A stretch of 17,970 bases of DNA from an uncultured Collinsella sp. (GTDB lineage Bacteria > Actinomycetota > Coriobacteriia > Coriobacteriales > Coriobacteriaceae). The notes beneath the pieces are model-generated. The model had not been told where the DNA came from, made no database searches, and saw nothing but the letters and a program-made list of their open reading frames with translations. Positions 1 through 5,637 of this stretch are shown here, piece after piece. The position numbers and the translations under genes are program-made. How positions within the stretch are numbered: position 1 is the first letter of the stretch; each line of letters begins with the position of its first letter. The stretch covers positions 1 through 17,970 of the forward strand of contig CAUAAZ010000040.1 of the NCBI GenBank assembly GCA_958427145.1, given 5' to 3'.

Positions 1-65
1 CATCGACCTGCGCCGATGCCCCCAACGTGGACACACATTTTGTCCTATAAGCCTATTTCGATAAC

Positions 66-88
66 AAAAAAGCCCCATTGCTGGGGCT
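66..88 (-). terminator. intrinsic terminator after tRNA-Ser(CGA)
   Basis: Read on the - strand, a 6-bp stem (AGCCCC at 71-76 with GGGGCT at 83-88) is followed at once by a run of six T. It lies 12 bases beyond the tRNA 3' end, as expected for a tRNA terminator. The bases to its left (1-65) show no gene or clear signal. Confidence 0.8.
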
Positions 89-100
89 CATACCATCTAA

Positions 101-191
101 TGGCGGAGGAGGAGGGATTCGAACCCTCGTGACCTTATACAGGCCAAACGGTTTTCGAGACCGCCGCATTCAACCACTCTGCCACCCCTCC
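101..191 (-). tRNA. tRNA-Ser (anticodon CGA)
   Basis: The - strand gives a class II tRNA with a long variable arm, typical of serine. The acceptor stem GGAGGGG (ending at 191) pairs with CTCCTCC with one G-T wobble. The discriminator base is G, the serine identity base, and the CCA tail is encoded at 101-103. The anticodon loop CTCGAAA puts CGA at 155-157, reading UCG codons. The T-arm has the GGTTCGAATCC signature. It lies downstream of the second serine tRNA, with a terminator-like hairpin between them. Confidence 0.95.
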
Positions 192-200
192 GCGTGGGGT

Positions 201-230
201 AAAAACAAAGCAGGCTCGAAGGCCTGCTTT
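201..230 (-). terminator. intrinsic terminator after tRNA-Ser(GGA)
   Basis: A 9-bp perfect stem (207-215 with 222-230, loop TCGAAG) is followed on the - strand by GTTTTTA. It sits 10 bases beyond the 3' end of tRNA-Ser(GGA) and only 10 bases before the 5' end of tRNA-Ser(CGA). It should therefore limit read-through between the two genes. Confidence 0.75.
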
Positions 231-239
231 GGAATTAAC

Positions 240-330
240 TGGCGGAGAGTCAGGGATTTGAACCCTGGAGACGCTTTTGACGCCTACACGATTTCCAATC
301 GTGCTCCTTCGGCCACTCGGACAACTCTCC
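240..330 (-). tRNA. tRNA-Ser (anticodon GGA)
   Basis: The - strand gives a class II tRNA. The acceptor GGAGAGT (ending at 330) pairs perfectly with ACTCTCC, the discriminator is G, and CCA is encoded at 240-242. The anticodon loop TTGGAAA places GGA at 294-296, reading UCC and UCU. A long variable arm and the GGTTCAAATCC T-arm support serine. A good promoter lies just upstream at 347-374. Confidence 0.95.
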
Positions 331-346
331 GTTAAATGCGAAAGTC

Positions 347-374
347 AGTATACACGAGGAATCGCAAAGTGCAA
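347..374 (-). promoter_or_regulatory. promoter for the serine tRNA genes
   Basis: On the - strand, a -35 box TTGCAC (374-369) and a -10 box TATACT (352-347) are separated by 16 bases. The start site would fall about 10 bases before the mature tRNA-Ser(GGA) 5' end. Both boxes are close to the housekeeping sigma consensus. I see no comparable promoter between the two tRNA genes, so this one may serve both. Confidence 0.7.
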
Positions 375-734
375 ACAGAAAAGTTGGCATTTTTTAAAAC
401 GCTTGGCCGCGCTTGGCGTTGCAGTGGGGTTTGAGGTGCCAAAAAACGGCTTCCGACCAGCGTGGTTGATCAACTCAATTGTTCAAAAGGAGTATTCATA
501 AGCGACTTGGCAATGAATTTAAAAATCTTTGGGTGGTGCTGTGGACCACTGGTATGCATTTTGCGACCACAGCCTTGTGCCCGTTGACCTGCGGCTTGGC
601 TCAGCTTGTCCCCACGGCACCGTATCTTGTCCACAGATCTGTCAAGCTTTTGGTCGGCATTTGGTTGGAATGCGCATGAAACGTGGTGCGAGTATGGGCA
701 TATGTGGAGGTCATGAGGTTGTAGCTGCATATTC
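375..734. other. non-coding stretch between the tRNA genes and rpsF
   Basis: No convincing gene is present. The short open frames here lack ribosome-binding sites at sensible starts. The stretch holds a tandem GCTTGGC pair (401-417), a perfect 10-base palindrome GTTGATCAAC (465-474), a loosely spaced inverted repeat (538-544 with 567-573), and one near-match to a DnaA box, TTGTCCACA at 627-635, with poorer matches around 540-548 and 606-614. The composition is more AT-rich than the coding DNA. Confidence 0.5.
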
Positions 735-763
735 TTGCGGCTTGGGAGGTTGAAAGATATTAT
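735..763 (+). promoter_or_regulatory. candidate promoter of the rpsF operon
   Basis: A -35 box TTGCGG (735-740) and a -10 box TATTAT (758-763) lie 17 bases apart. The predicted start near 770 gives a leader of about 65 bases holding the 781-807 hairpin and the rpsF ribosome-binding site. The -10 box is strong and the -35 box is only half matched. Confidence 0.5.
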
Positions 764-780
764 TACCAAGTCTTTTCCTG

Positions 781-807
781 CTTCAGGCGCACCTTCACGA
801 CCTGAAG
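781..807 (+). promoter_or_regulatory. rpsF leader hairpin, possible S6:S18 autoregulatory site
   Basis: A 7-bp perfect stem (CTTCAGG 781-787 with CCTGAAG 801-807) encloses a 13-base loop, CGCACCTTCACGA. It stands 14 bases before the GAGGAGG ribosome-binding site of rpsF. In many bacteria the S6:S18 protein pair binds a hairpin in the rpsF leader to repress its own operon. The position fits that role, but I could not confirm the known sequence motif by eye. Confidence 0.4.
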
Positions 808-834
808 CCACATTTGCCCAGAGGAGGTGACAAT

Positions 835-1128
835 ATGAAGGCTTATGAACTGCTGTTCTTTGTTGACCCGTCGCTCGACCCCGAGACTCGTCTCGCTGTT
901 ATGAAGCGTATCGATACCACGATCGCTGAGGGCGCTGGCAAGGTCGACTCCGTTGACGAGTGGGGCAAGCGCAAGCTCGCCTACGAGATCAACGACCTCA
1001 CCGATGGTGACTACACCCTCATCAACTTCCACGCAGATCCTACCCAGATCGCCGAGCTTGATCGCGTCCTGCGCATCACCGACGCTGTGGTCCGCCACAT
1101 GATCGTCCGTCGCGACGACCAGGAGTAA
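835..1128 (+). CDS. rpsF: 30S ribosomal protein S6
   Basis: This 97-residue protein is the usual length for bacterial S6, which binds the central domain of 16S rRNA together with S18. It shows the family's N-terminal YELLFFVDP strand, the central WGKRKLAYEI segment (about residues 43-52), and a C-terminal VVRHMIVR strand. The start at 835 is chosen because a strong GAGGAGG lies 6 bases upstream. An in-frame ATG at 814 would add seven residues that include the ribosome-binding site itself and match nothing in the family. It is the first gene of the operon with ssb (48 bases downstream), rpsR and rplI, and may be autoregulated through the leader hairpin at 781-807. Confidence 0.97.
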   Translation: MKAYELLFFVDPSLDPETRLAVMKRIDTTIAEGAGKVDSVDEWGKRKLAYEINDLTDGDYTLINFHADPTQIAELDRVLRITDAVVRHMIVRRDDQE

Positions 1129-1176
1129 GACTGTCGTTTTGGACTGGGCTTGTGCCCCAAGAGGAAGTAGTGAGTT

Positions 1177-1629
1177 ATGAGCATCAATCGAGTGAACATC
1201 ACCGGTAACCTCACCCGCGATCCTGAGCTGCGCGCCACCGCCGGCGGAACCCAGGTTCTGTCCTTTGGCGTTGCCGTGAACGATCGTCGCCGCAACGCGC
1301 AGACTGGCGAGTGGGAGGACTATCCCAACTTTGTCGACTGCACCATGTTCGGCACCCGCGCCGAGGCCGTGAGCCGTTTCCTGGCAAAGGGAAACAAGGT
1401 CGCGATCGAGGGCAAGCTGCGCTACAGCTCTTGGGAGCGCGACGGTCAGCGCCGGAGCAAGCTTGAGGTCATCGTCGATGAGATCGAGTTTATGAGCTCC
1501 CGTGGTGGCCAGGGTGGCTACGATCAGGGCGGTTACGCCCCTGCAGCTCCCGCGCCCGCAGCACGTCCTGCCGCACCGGTGGCCACGCCGCCTGCGGTCG
1601 ACGTCTACGATGAGGACATCCCGTTCTAA
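1177..1629 (+). CDS. ssb: single-stranded DNA-binding protein
   Basis: This 150-residue protein coats single-stranded DNA during replication, repair and recombination and recruits partner enzymes. An OB-fold occupies about residues 1-110, starting INRVNITGNLTRDPELR and including the WEDYPNFVDC strand. A flexible linker rich in Gly, Pro and Ala follows (about 111-143). The protein ends in the acidic tip DEDIPF, the conserved docking tail for partner proteins. The length is normal for Gram-positive SSB. The start follows GAGGAAG by 9 bases. Its place between rpsF and rpsR is a very common bacterial arrangement and indicates co-transcription with the ribosomal genes. Confidence 0.97.
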   Translation: MSINRVNITGNLTRDPELRATAGGTQVLSFGVAVNDRRRNAQTGEWEDYPNFVDCTMFGTRAEAVSRFLAKGNKVAIEGKLRYSSWERDGQRRSKLEVIVDEIEFMSSRGGQGGYDQGGYAPAAPAPAARPAAPVATPPAVDVYDEDIPF

Positions 1630-1656
1630 GGGTTGTTCACCTATTTTTGAGTGAGA

Positions 1657-1682
1657 GGCGGCTTCGGTTCGCCGAAGTTGCC
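1657..1682 (+). promoter_or_regulatory. ssb-rpsR intercistronic UUCG hairpin
   Basis: An 11-bp stem (1657-1667 with 1672-1682, two G-T pairs) is capped by a TTCG tetraloop, one of the most stable RNA loops. It ends 4 bases before the rpsR ribosome-binding region (GAAAGGT, 1687-1693). No T-run follows, so it is not a standard terminator. It could tune rpsR translation, protect or cleave the mRNA between genes, or bind a protein. Confidence 0.6.
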
Positions 1683-1701
1683 AAATGAAAGGTATTTTGA
1701 C

Positions 1702-1968
1702 ATGGCTAATGATTTTTCTGCACGTCAGCCGCGTCGTAAGTACTGCCAGTTCTGCAAGGAGAACACTGAGTTCATCGACTATAAGGACACTCAGCTTCTC
1801 CGTAAGTACATGACCGACCGTGGCAAGATCAAGCCCCGTCGCGTCACTGGCGCTTGCACGCAGCATCAGCATGACATCGCCAACGCCATCAAGCGCGCCC
1901 GCGAGATGGCTCTCCTGCCGTACACCGTCCCCGTGGTTTCCTCTCGTGGCAACCGCGACCGCGGCTAA
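1702..1968 (+). CDS. rpsR: 30S ribosomal protein S18
   Basis: This 88-residue protein pairs with S6 on the platform of the 30S subunit. The family core is clear: RRKYCQFC near the N-terminus, IDYKDTQLLRKY, IKPRRVTGACTQHQ, and the C-terminal IKRAREMALLPY. The CxxC pair plus the later Cys and His residues make this the zinc-binding (C+) form of S18. The start at 1702 is preferred over an in-frame ATG at 1651 because GAAAGGT precedes 1702, and the upstream 17 residues would be encoded by the stable hairpin at 1657-1682. rplI begins 15 bases after its stop. Confidence 0.96.
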   Translation: MANDFSARQPRRKYCQFCKENTEFIDYKDTQLLRKYMTDRGKIKPRRVTGACTQHQHDIANAIKRAREMALLPYTVPVVSSRGNRDRG

Positions 1969-1983
1969 GAAGGGAGACGCATC

Positions 1984-2523
1984 ATGAAGGTTATTCTTCT
2001 CGATGAGATCAAGGGCAAGGGCGGCGAGGGTGACGTCGTAGAGGTCGCTCAGGGTTACGCTGAGAACTTCCTGTTCCCCAAGAAGCTCGCTGTTGCCGCC
2101 ACCAAGGGCAACCTCAAGCAGCTTGACGAGCGTCGCAACAACATCGCCAAGCGCGAGGCCGTCCGTCTGGCTACCGCCAACGAGACCAAGGCTGCCTTCG
2201 AGGGCAAGACGGTCACCGTTGACGTCAAGGTCGGCGACGAGGGCATCCTCTTTGGCTCCGTTACCGCCGCTATGATCGCTGACGCCATCAAGGCTCAGCT
2301 CGGTATGGACATCGACCGCAAGCGCGTCGAGCTCGGTAAGCCCATCAAGGTTGCCGGTGCCCACACCGTTGCCATCTCGCTGTACCGCGAGATCAAGGCC
2401 GAGGTTGTCGTTCTCGTCGGCGTTACCGCCGAGGAGCTCGCTGCCGAGGCTGAGGTCGAGGAGGCCGCTGAGGTCGCCGAGGCCGAGACCGCCGAGGTCG
2501 AGACTGAGGCTGCTGCCGAGTAG
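1984..2523 (+). CDS. rplI: 50S ribosomal protein L9 with an acidic C-terminal tail
   Basis: L9 binds 23S rRNA near the L1 stalk and helps hold the reading frame. The N-terminal RNA-binding domain is typical (KVILLDEIKGKGGEGDVVEV, then GYAENFLFPKKLA), followed by the connecting helix and a C-terminal domain ending near residue 147. The protein is 179 residues against about 150 in most species. The extra 32 residues contain 13 Glu, many Ala and no Lys or Arg, so the tail is very acidic. The start follows AAGGGAG by 7 bases. It is the last gene of the rpsF operon, with a terminator 32 bases after the stop. Confidence 0.95.
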   Translation: MKVILLDEIKGKGGEGDVVEVAQGYAENFLFPKKLAVAATKGNLKQLDERRNNIAKREAVRLATANETKAAFEGKTVTVDVKVGDEGILFGSVTAAMIADAIKAQLGMDIDRKRVELGKPIKVAGAHTVAISLYREIKAEVVVLVGVTAEELAAEAEVEEAAEVAEAETAEVETEAAAE

Positions 2524-2555
2524 CATTTGCTGCAACGCAACAATCTTGTTCTAAG

Positions 2556-2594
2556 AAGGGCGCTCTGGGAAACCAGGGCGCCCTTTTGTTTTTT
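2556..2594 (+). terminator. terminator of the rpsF-ssb-rpsR-rplI operon
   Basis: A 13-bp stem (2556-2568 with 2573-2585, one G-T pair) is capped by a GAAA tetraloop and followed by TTGTTTTTT. This is a textbook intrinsic terminator and separates the ribosomal operon from dnaB. Confidence 0.95.
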
Positions 2595-2630
2595 GCGCTG
2601 AGTGAGTGTCATAGTGAACGTCGCGTCGAA

Positions 2631-2646
2631 GTCCTGTGTACAGGAC
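2631..2646. repeat. inverted repeat upstream of dnaB
   Basis: GTCCTG and CAGGAC flank TGTA, giving a 16-base near-palindrome. Outside it, GAACG (2616-2620) and CGTTC (2647-2651) form a second, unevenly spaced pair. It lies about 60 bases before the likely dnaB -10 box, so it could be an operator. No regulator is recognised. Confidence 0.35.
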
Positions 2647-2705
2647 CGTTCATCCGTTTGGTTCGGTGATGATTGGCCGCGTGCGGCGCGTTTTGGGACC
2701 GTGGC

Positions 2706-2714
2706 TGATACTAT
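2706..2714 (+). promoter_or_regulatory. extended -10 promoter of dnaB
   Basis: TG, one base, then TACTAT forms an extended -10 element. The -35 region at 17-base spacing is poor, which extended -10 promoters tolerate. Transcription would start near 2721, about 27 bases before the chosen dnaB start. Confidence 0.4.
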
Positions 2715-2747
2715 GGATGCTCGCAAGCGATATGAATGAGGATGCTC

Positions 2748-4139
2748 ATGGCATATGACGATAGGGAGACCGGGCTGACGGTTGAGGACCGCGGCTCAAA
2801 GTTGGGTCTTCCCCAAAACCAAGATGCAGAGGCCAATGTACTGGCCGCTATGCTGCTATCGCCCGAGGTGGTCGAAGAGGCCCAGGTCGAGCTGCAGCCC
2901 GATGACTTCTACCGGCCCATTCATAAGACCATCTATACCGCGATGGTCGATATGTACAACAGCCGCATTCCCATCGACTCCATCTCGCTGATCGATTACC
3001 TGCGAAGCATCAACAAGCTCGATGCCGTGGGCGGCGAAGCGTACATTTTGGAGTTGATGGGTCAGACCCTGTCGCTCGTCAACTGGCAGCACCATGCCGC
3101 CATCGTGCGTCGCGACTCGATGCTGCGCGAGCTGATCGGCGCCACCAACGAGATCAACGCGCTGGCCTATAACGCCCCTACCGACACCAAAGAGGTCGTG
3201 GAGCTGGCCGAGAGCAAACTGCTCAAGGTTACGGCACGCGAGGTCAAGTCGAGCTACAAGACGCTGACCGAGTTTATGGTCGAGGCCTATAACGAGGCCG
3301 AGGAAGTGTGCCAGGCCGGTGGCCAGGCTGCGGGCGTGCCCACGGGCTTCCCGTCGCTCGACCGCATGCTCATGGGTTTTCGCGAGGGCCAGCTCATTAT
3401 CATCGGCGCCCGTCCTGCCGTGGGTAAGACGTCGTTCGCCCTGAATCTGGCGCTCAACGCTGCCGCTGCTGGTTATACCGTCGGCTTCTTCTCGCTGGAG
3501 ATGTCGGGCAAAGAAATTGCCCAGCGTCTGATTTGCGCCTACGCCATGATCTCGATCAGCGACTTCCGCATGGGCCGCATTAGCCCCGAGCAGTGGGCCA
3601 ATATCAACGAGGCCACGCAGACCTTGTCTAAGCTCGATATTCTGATTGACGATACGCCCGGCACCACAGTGACCGAGATTCGTGCCAAGAGCCGCCGTAT
3701 GCTCCATAACAAGGAGAAGGCAATCATCATCTTGGACTACCTGCAGCTGGTGAGTCCTCCGCCGGGACGCCGCTCCGAGAGCCGTACCGTCGAGGTCTCG
3801 GAGATGTCGCGTGGTTTGAAGATCATGGCCAAGGAGCTCAAGATCCCGCTCATCGCGCTGTCACAGCTCTCGCGTCAGGTCGAATCCCGTACCGGCAAGC
3901 GCCCACAGCTTTCCGACCTTCGTGAATCGGGCTCCATCGAACAGGACGCCGATATCGTTATGTTCTTGGACCGCTCCGCCGACGAGGCCGAAGCCTCGCG
4001 CGACGATCGACCCGACGAGGGCGTTACGCGTATCGTCGTGGCCAAGAACCGTTCGGGCCCGATCGGCGACGTCGACCTGATGTTCCTGCCGGCATCCACC
4101 AAGTTCTATGAGCTTGATGGGGCACATGCCGAGGAGTAG
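2748..4139 (+). CDS. dnaB: replicative DNA helicase DnaB
   Basis: This 463-residue hexameric helicase unwinds DNA ahead of the replisome. An N-terminal primase-interacting helical domain (about residues 20-125, LPQNQDAEANVLAAML at its start) is joined by a linker to a RecA-like ATPase core. The Walker A motif GARPAVGKT spans residues 220-228, the Walker B region ILDYLQL centres on D330, and the SQLSR and SDLRESGSIEQDAD motifs follow. No intein is present. Three in-frame ATGs lie at 2736, 2742 and 2748. The last is chosen because TGAGG ends 6 bases before it, while the others lack a ribosome-binding site. It has its own promoter after the rplI terminator. Confidence 0.96.
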   Translation: MAYDDRETGLTVEDRGSKLGLPQNQDAEANVLAAMLLSPEVVEEAQVELQPDDFYRPIHKTIYTAMVDMYNSRIPIDSISLIDYLRSINKLDAVGGEAYILELMGQTLSLVNWQHHAAIVRRDSMLRELIGATNEINALAYNAPTDTKEVVELAESKLLKVTAREVKSSYKTLTEFMVEAYNEAEEVCQAGGQAAGVPTGFPSLDRMLMGFREGQLIIIGARPAVGKTSFALNLALNAAAAGYTVGFFSLEMSGKEIAQRLICAYAMISISDFRMGRISPEQWANINEATQTLSKLDILIDDTPGTTVTEIRAKSRRMLHNKEKAIIILDYLQLVSPPPGRRSESRTVEVSEMSRGLKIMAKELKIPLIALSQLSRQVESRTGKRPQLSDLRESGSIEQDADIVMFLDRSADEAEASRDDRPDEGVTRIVVAKNRSGPIGDVDLMFLPASTKFYELDGAHAEE

Positions 4140-4166
4140 GACAGGCGCCCGTTGCACGGGTATACT
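4138..4166 (+). promoter_or_regulatory. purA promoter with a palindrome in the spacer
   Basis: A -35 box AGGACA (4138-4143) overlapping the dnaB stop and a -10 box TATACT (4161-4166) lie 17 bases apart. Between them, CCCGT (4148-4152) and ACGGG (4156-4160) form a 13-base palindrome, a position where a bound repressor would block polymerase. No known purine-repressor box is recognised. Confidence 0.5.
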
Positions 4167-4232
4167 GGGAATGTTTTGTGCTTCTGCGTGCCGGCGTGGC
4201 GCGTAGACAGTCCATGAATGTAAGGAGTAAAC

Positions 4233-5519
4233 ATGCCGTCAACCGTTTTGGTCGGTGCCCAGTGGGGCGATGAGGGCAAGGGTAAGATTTGCGACCTGGT
4301 CGCCGGCGACTTCGATGCCGTCGTGCGCTACTCGGGCGGCAACAACGCCGGTCACACCATCGTCGTCAACGGCAAGAAGTACGGCCTGCACCAGGTGCCC
4401 TCCGGCATCATGTATTCCGACCACGTGTCAGTGATCGGTAACGGCTGCGTCGTCAACCCCAAGGTTGTCCTTGAGGAGATCGATATGTTCGAGGCCGACG
4501 ACATCACCACCAAGAACCTCAAGATTAGCGGCAACGCGCATGTCATCATGCCGTACCACATCGATCTGGATGGCGCCTTTGAGCAGAAGCTCGGCAAGAA
4601 GAACATCGGTACCACCAAGCGCGGCATCGGTCCGTGCTATCAGGACAAGATGGCGCGCATTGGCCTGCGCATGCAGGACATGCTCGACGAGGGGCTGTTC
4701 CGCGACAAGCTGGAGACCGCTCTCGCCCGTGTGAACCCCGAGCTCGAGCTCATCTACAACCTGCCCACCTACACCGTGGACCAGATTTGCGACGAGTACC
4801 TGCCGATGGCCGAGCGCCTGCGTCCCTACATCACCGAGACGAGCCTGCTGCTCAACAACATGATCGATGAGGGCAAGAACCTGCTGTTTGAGGGCGCCCA
4901 GGCGACGCTGCTCGACATCGACCACGGTACCTATCCGTACGTGACGTCTTCCAACTGCACCGCCGGCGGCGCCATCACCGGCTCCGGCGTGGGCATGAAG
5001 AACGTCGACCGCGTGCTGGGTGTCATGAAGGCCTATATCACCCGCGTCGGTTCGGGCCCCATGCCCACCGAGCTTTCCTATGAGTCCGAGGCCGGTCACA
5101 CGCTGACCGAGGAGGGCTATGAGTACGGCGTGACCACCGGTCGCCGTCGTCGTTGCGGCTGGTTCGACGGCCCTATCGCCAACTATGCCTCGCGCGTCAA
5201 CGGCCTCACCGACATCGCCGTGACCAAGCTCGACGTGCTTTCGGCCTTCGACACCATCAAGGTGTGCGTGGCCTACGACGTCGATGGCGAGCGCTACACC
5301 AGCGTGCCCGAGCATCAGGTGCGCTTTGAGCATGCCAAGCCCATCTACGAGGAGCTCCCTGGCTGGAAGTGCGATATCACCGGTTGCCGCAGCTTTGACG
5401 AGCTGCCGCAGGAGGCTCAGGACTACGTGGCGTTTATCGAGGATCTGGCACACACCCGCGTGACGTTCATTGGCGTTGGCGCTGGTCGCGAGCAGATCAT
5501 CAACCGATTCTGGAAGTAA
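4233..5519 (+). CDS. purA: adenylosuccinate synthetase
   Basis: PurA joins IMP and aspartate using GTP to make adenylosuccinate, the first committed step from IMP to AMP. The 428 residues match the family length. The phosphate loop WGDEGKGK covers residues 11-18 with the catalytic Asp13, GGNNAGHT holds catalytic His41, and the TTGRRRRCGWFD aspartate and IMP loop starts at residue 301, followed by the TKLDVL guanine-recognition motif. The start has AAGGAG 5 bases upstream. A purine riboswitch is not visible in the leader. A hairpin follows 22 bases after the stop, then purD. Confidence 0.97.
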   Translation: MPSTVLVGAQWGDEGKGKICDLVAGDFDAVVRYSGGNNAGHTIVVNGKKYGLHQVPSGIMYSDHVSVIGNGCVVNPKVVLEEIDMFEADDITTKNLKISGNAHVIMPYHIDLDGAFEQKLGKKNIGTTKRGIGPCYQDKMARIGLRMQDMLDEGLFRDKLETALARVNPELELIYNLPTYTVDQICDEYLPMAERLRPYITETSLLLNNMIDEGKNLLFEGAQATLLDIDHGTYPYVTSSNCTAGGAITGSGVGMKNVDRVLGVMKAYITRVGSGPMPTELSYESEAGHTLTEEGYEYGVTTGRRRRCGWFDGPIANYASRVNGLTDIAVTKLDVLSAFDTIKVCVAYDVDGERYTSVPEHQVRFEHAKPIYEELPGWKCDITGCRSFDELPQEAQDYVAFIEDLAHTRVTFIGVGAGREQIINRFWK

Positions 5520-5541
5520 TCGGGACTATTTGGTTATTGCG

Positions 5542-5583
5542 ATATACCCCTTTGCAGCCCGGACGGGCGGCCGAGGGGTATAT
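5542..5583 (+). terminator. purA-purD hairpin, weak terminator or purD leader element
   Basis: A 10-bp perfect stem (ATATACCCCT 5542-5551 with AGGGGTATAT 5574-5583) holds an inner GCCC/GGGC stem (5557-5560 with 5565-5568). The bases after it, TTGCTTGC, are only mildly T-rich, so termination may be partial. No good purD promoter is visible between it and purD, so purD may rely on read-through past this hairpin. Confidence 0.55.
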
Positions 5584-5637
5584 TTGCTTGCAAAGGGCTC
5601 GCGCGGAGCGGGCCGTTCATCCATAGAGGAGGCACCC

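Noticed and set aside
78..335. 85-codon open frame across the left edge on the + strand
   Set aside because: It runs through both serine tRNA genes on the opposite strand; the familiar-looking peptide is the usual mistranslation of tRNA sequence.
479..679. 66-codon frame starting with TTG in the rpsF upstream gap
   Set aside because: The GGAG nearby lies after its start codon, the product has no recognisable pattern, and the stretch behaves as non-coding.
4167..4232. Purine riboswitch in the purA leader
   Set aside because: The leader is only about 60 bases and shows none of the conserved junction or loop sequences of the purine aptamer. The purD and purE leaders also lack them.
5584..5616. 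Possible third copy of the hairpin element in the purD leader (TTTGC/GCAAA followed by GGAGCG)
   Set aside because: It lacks the CTGAGCGACT box and an enclosing stem; the resemblance is limited to a short palindrome.
5470..5637. 56-residue N-terminal extension of PurD
   Set aside because: It would overlap purA and translate through a hairpin; the TTG at 5638 has an ideal ribosome-binding site and fits the family's N-terminus.
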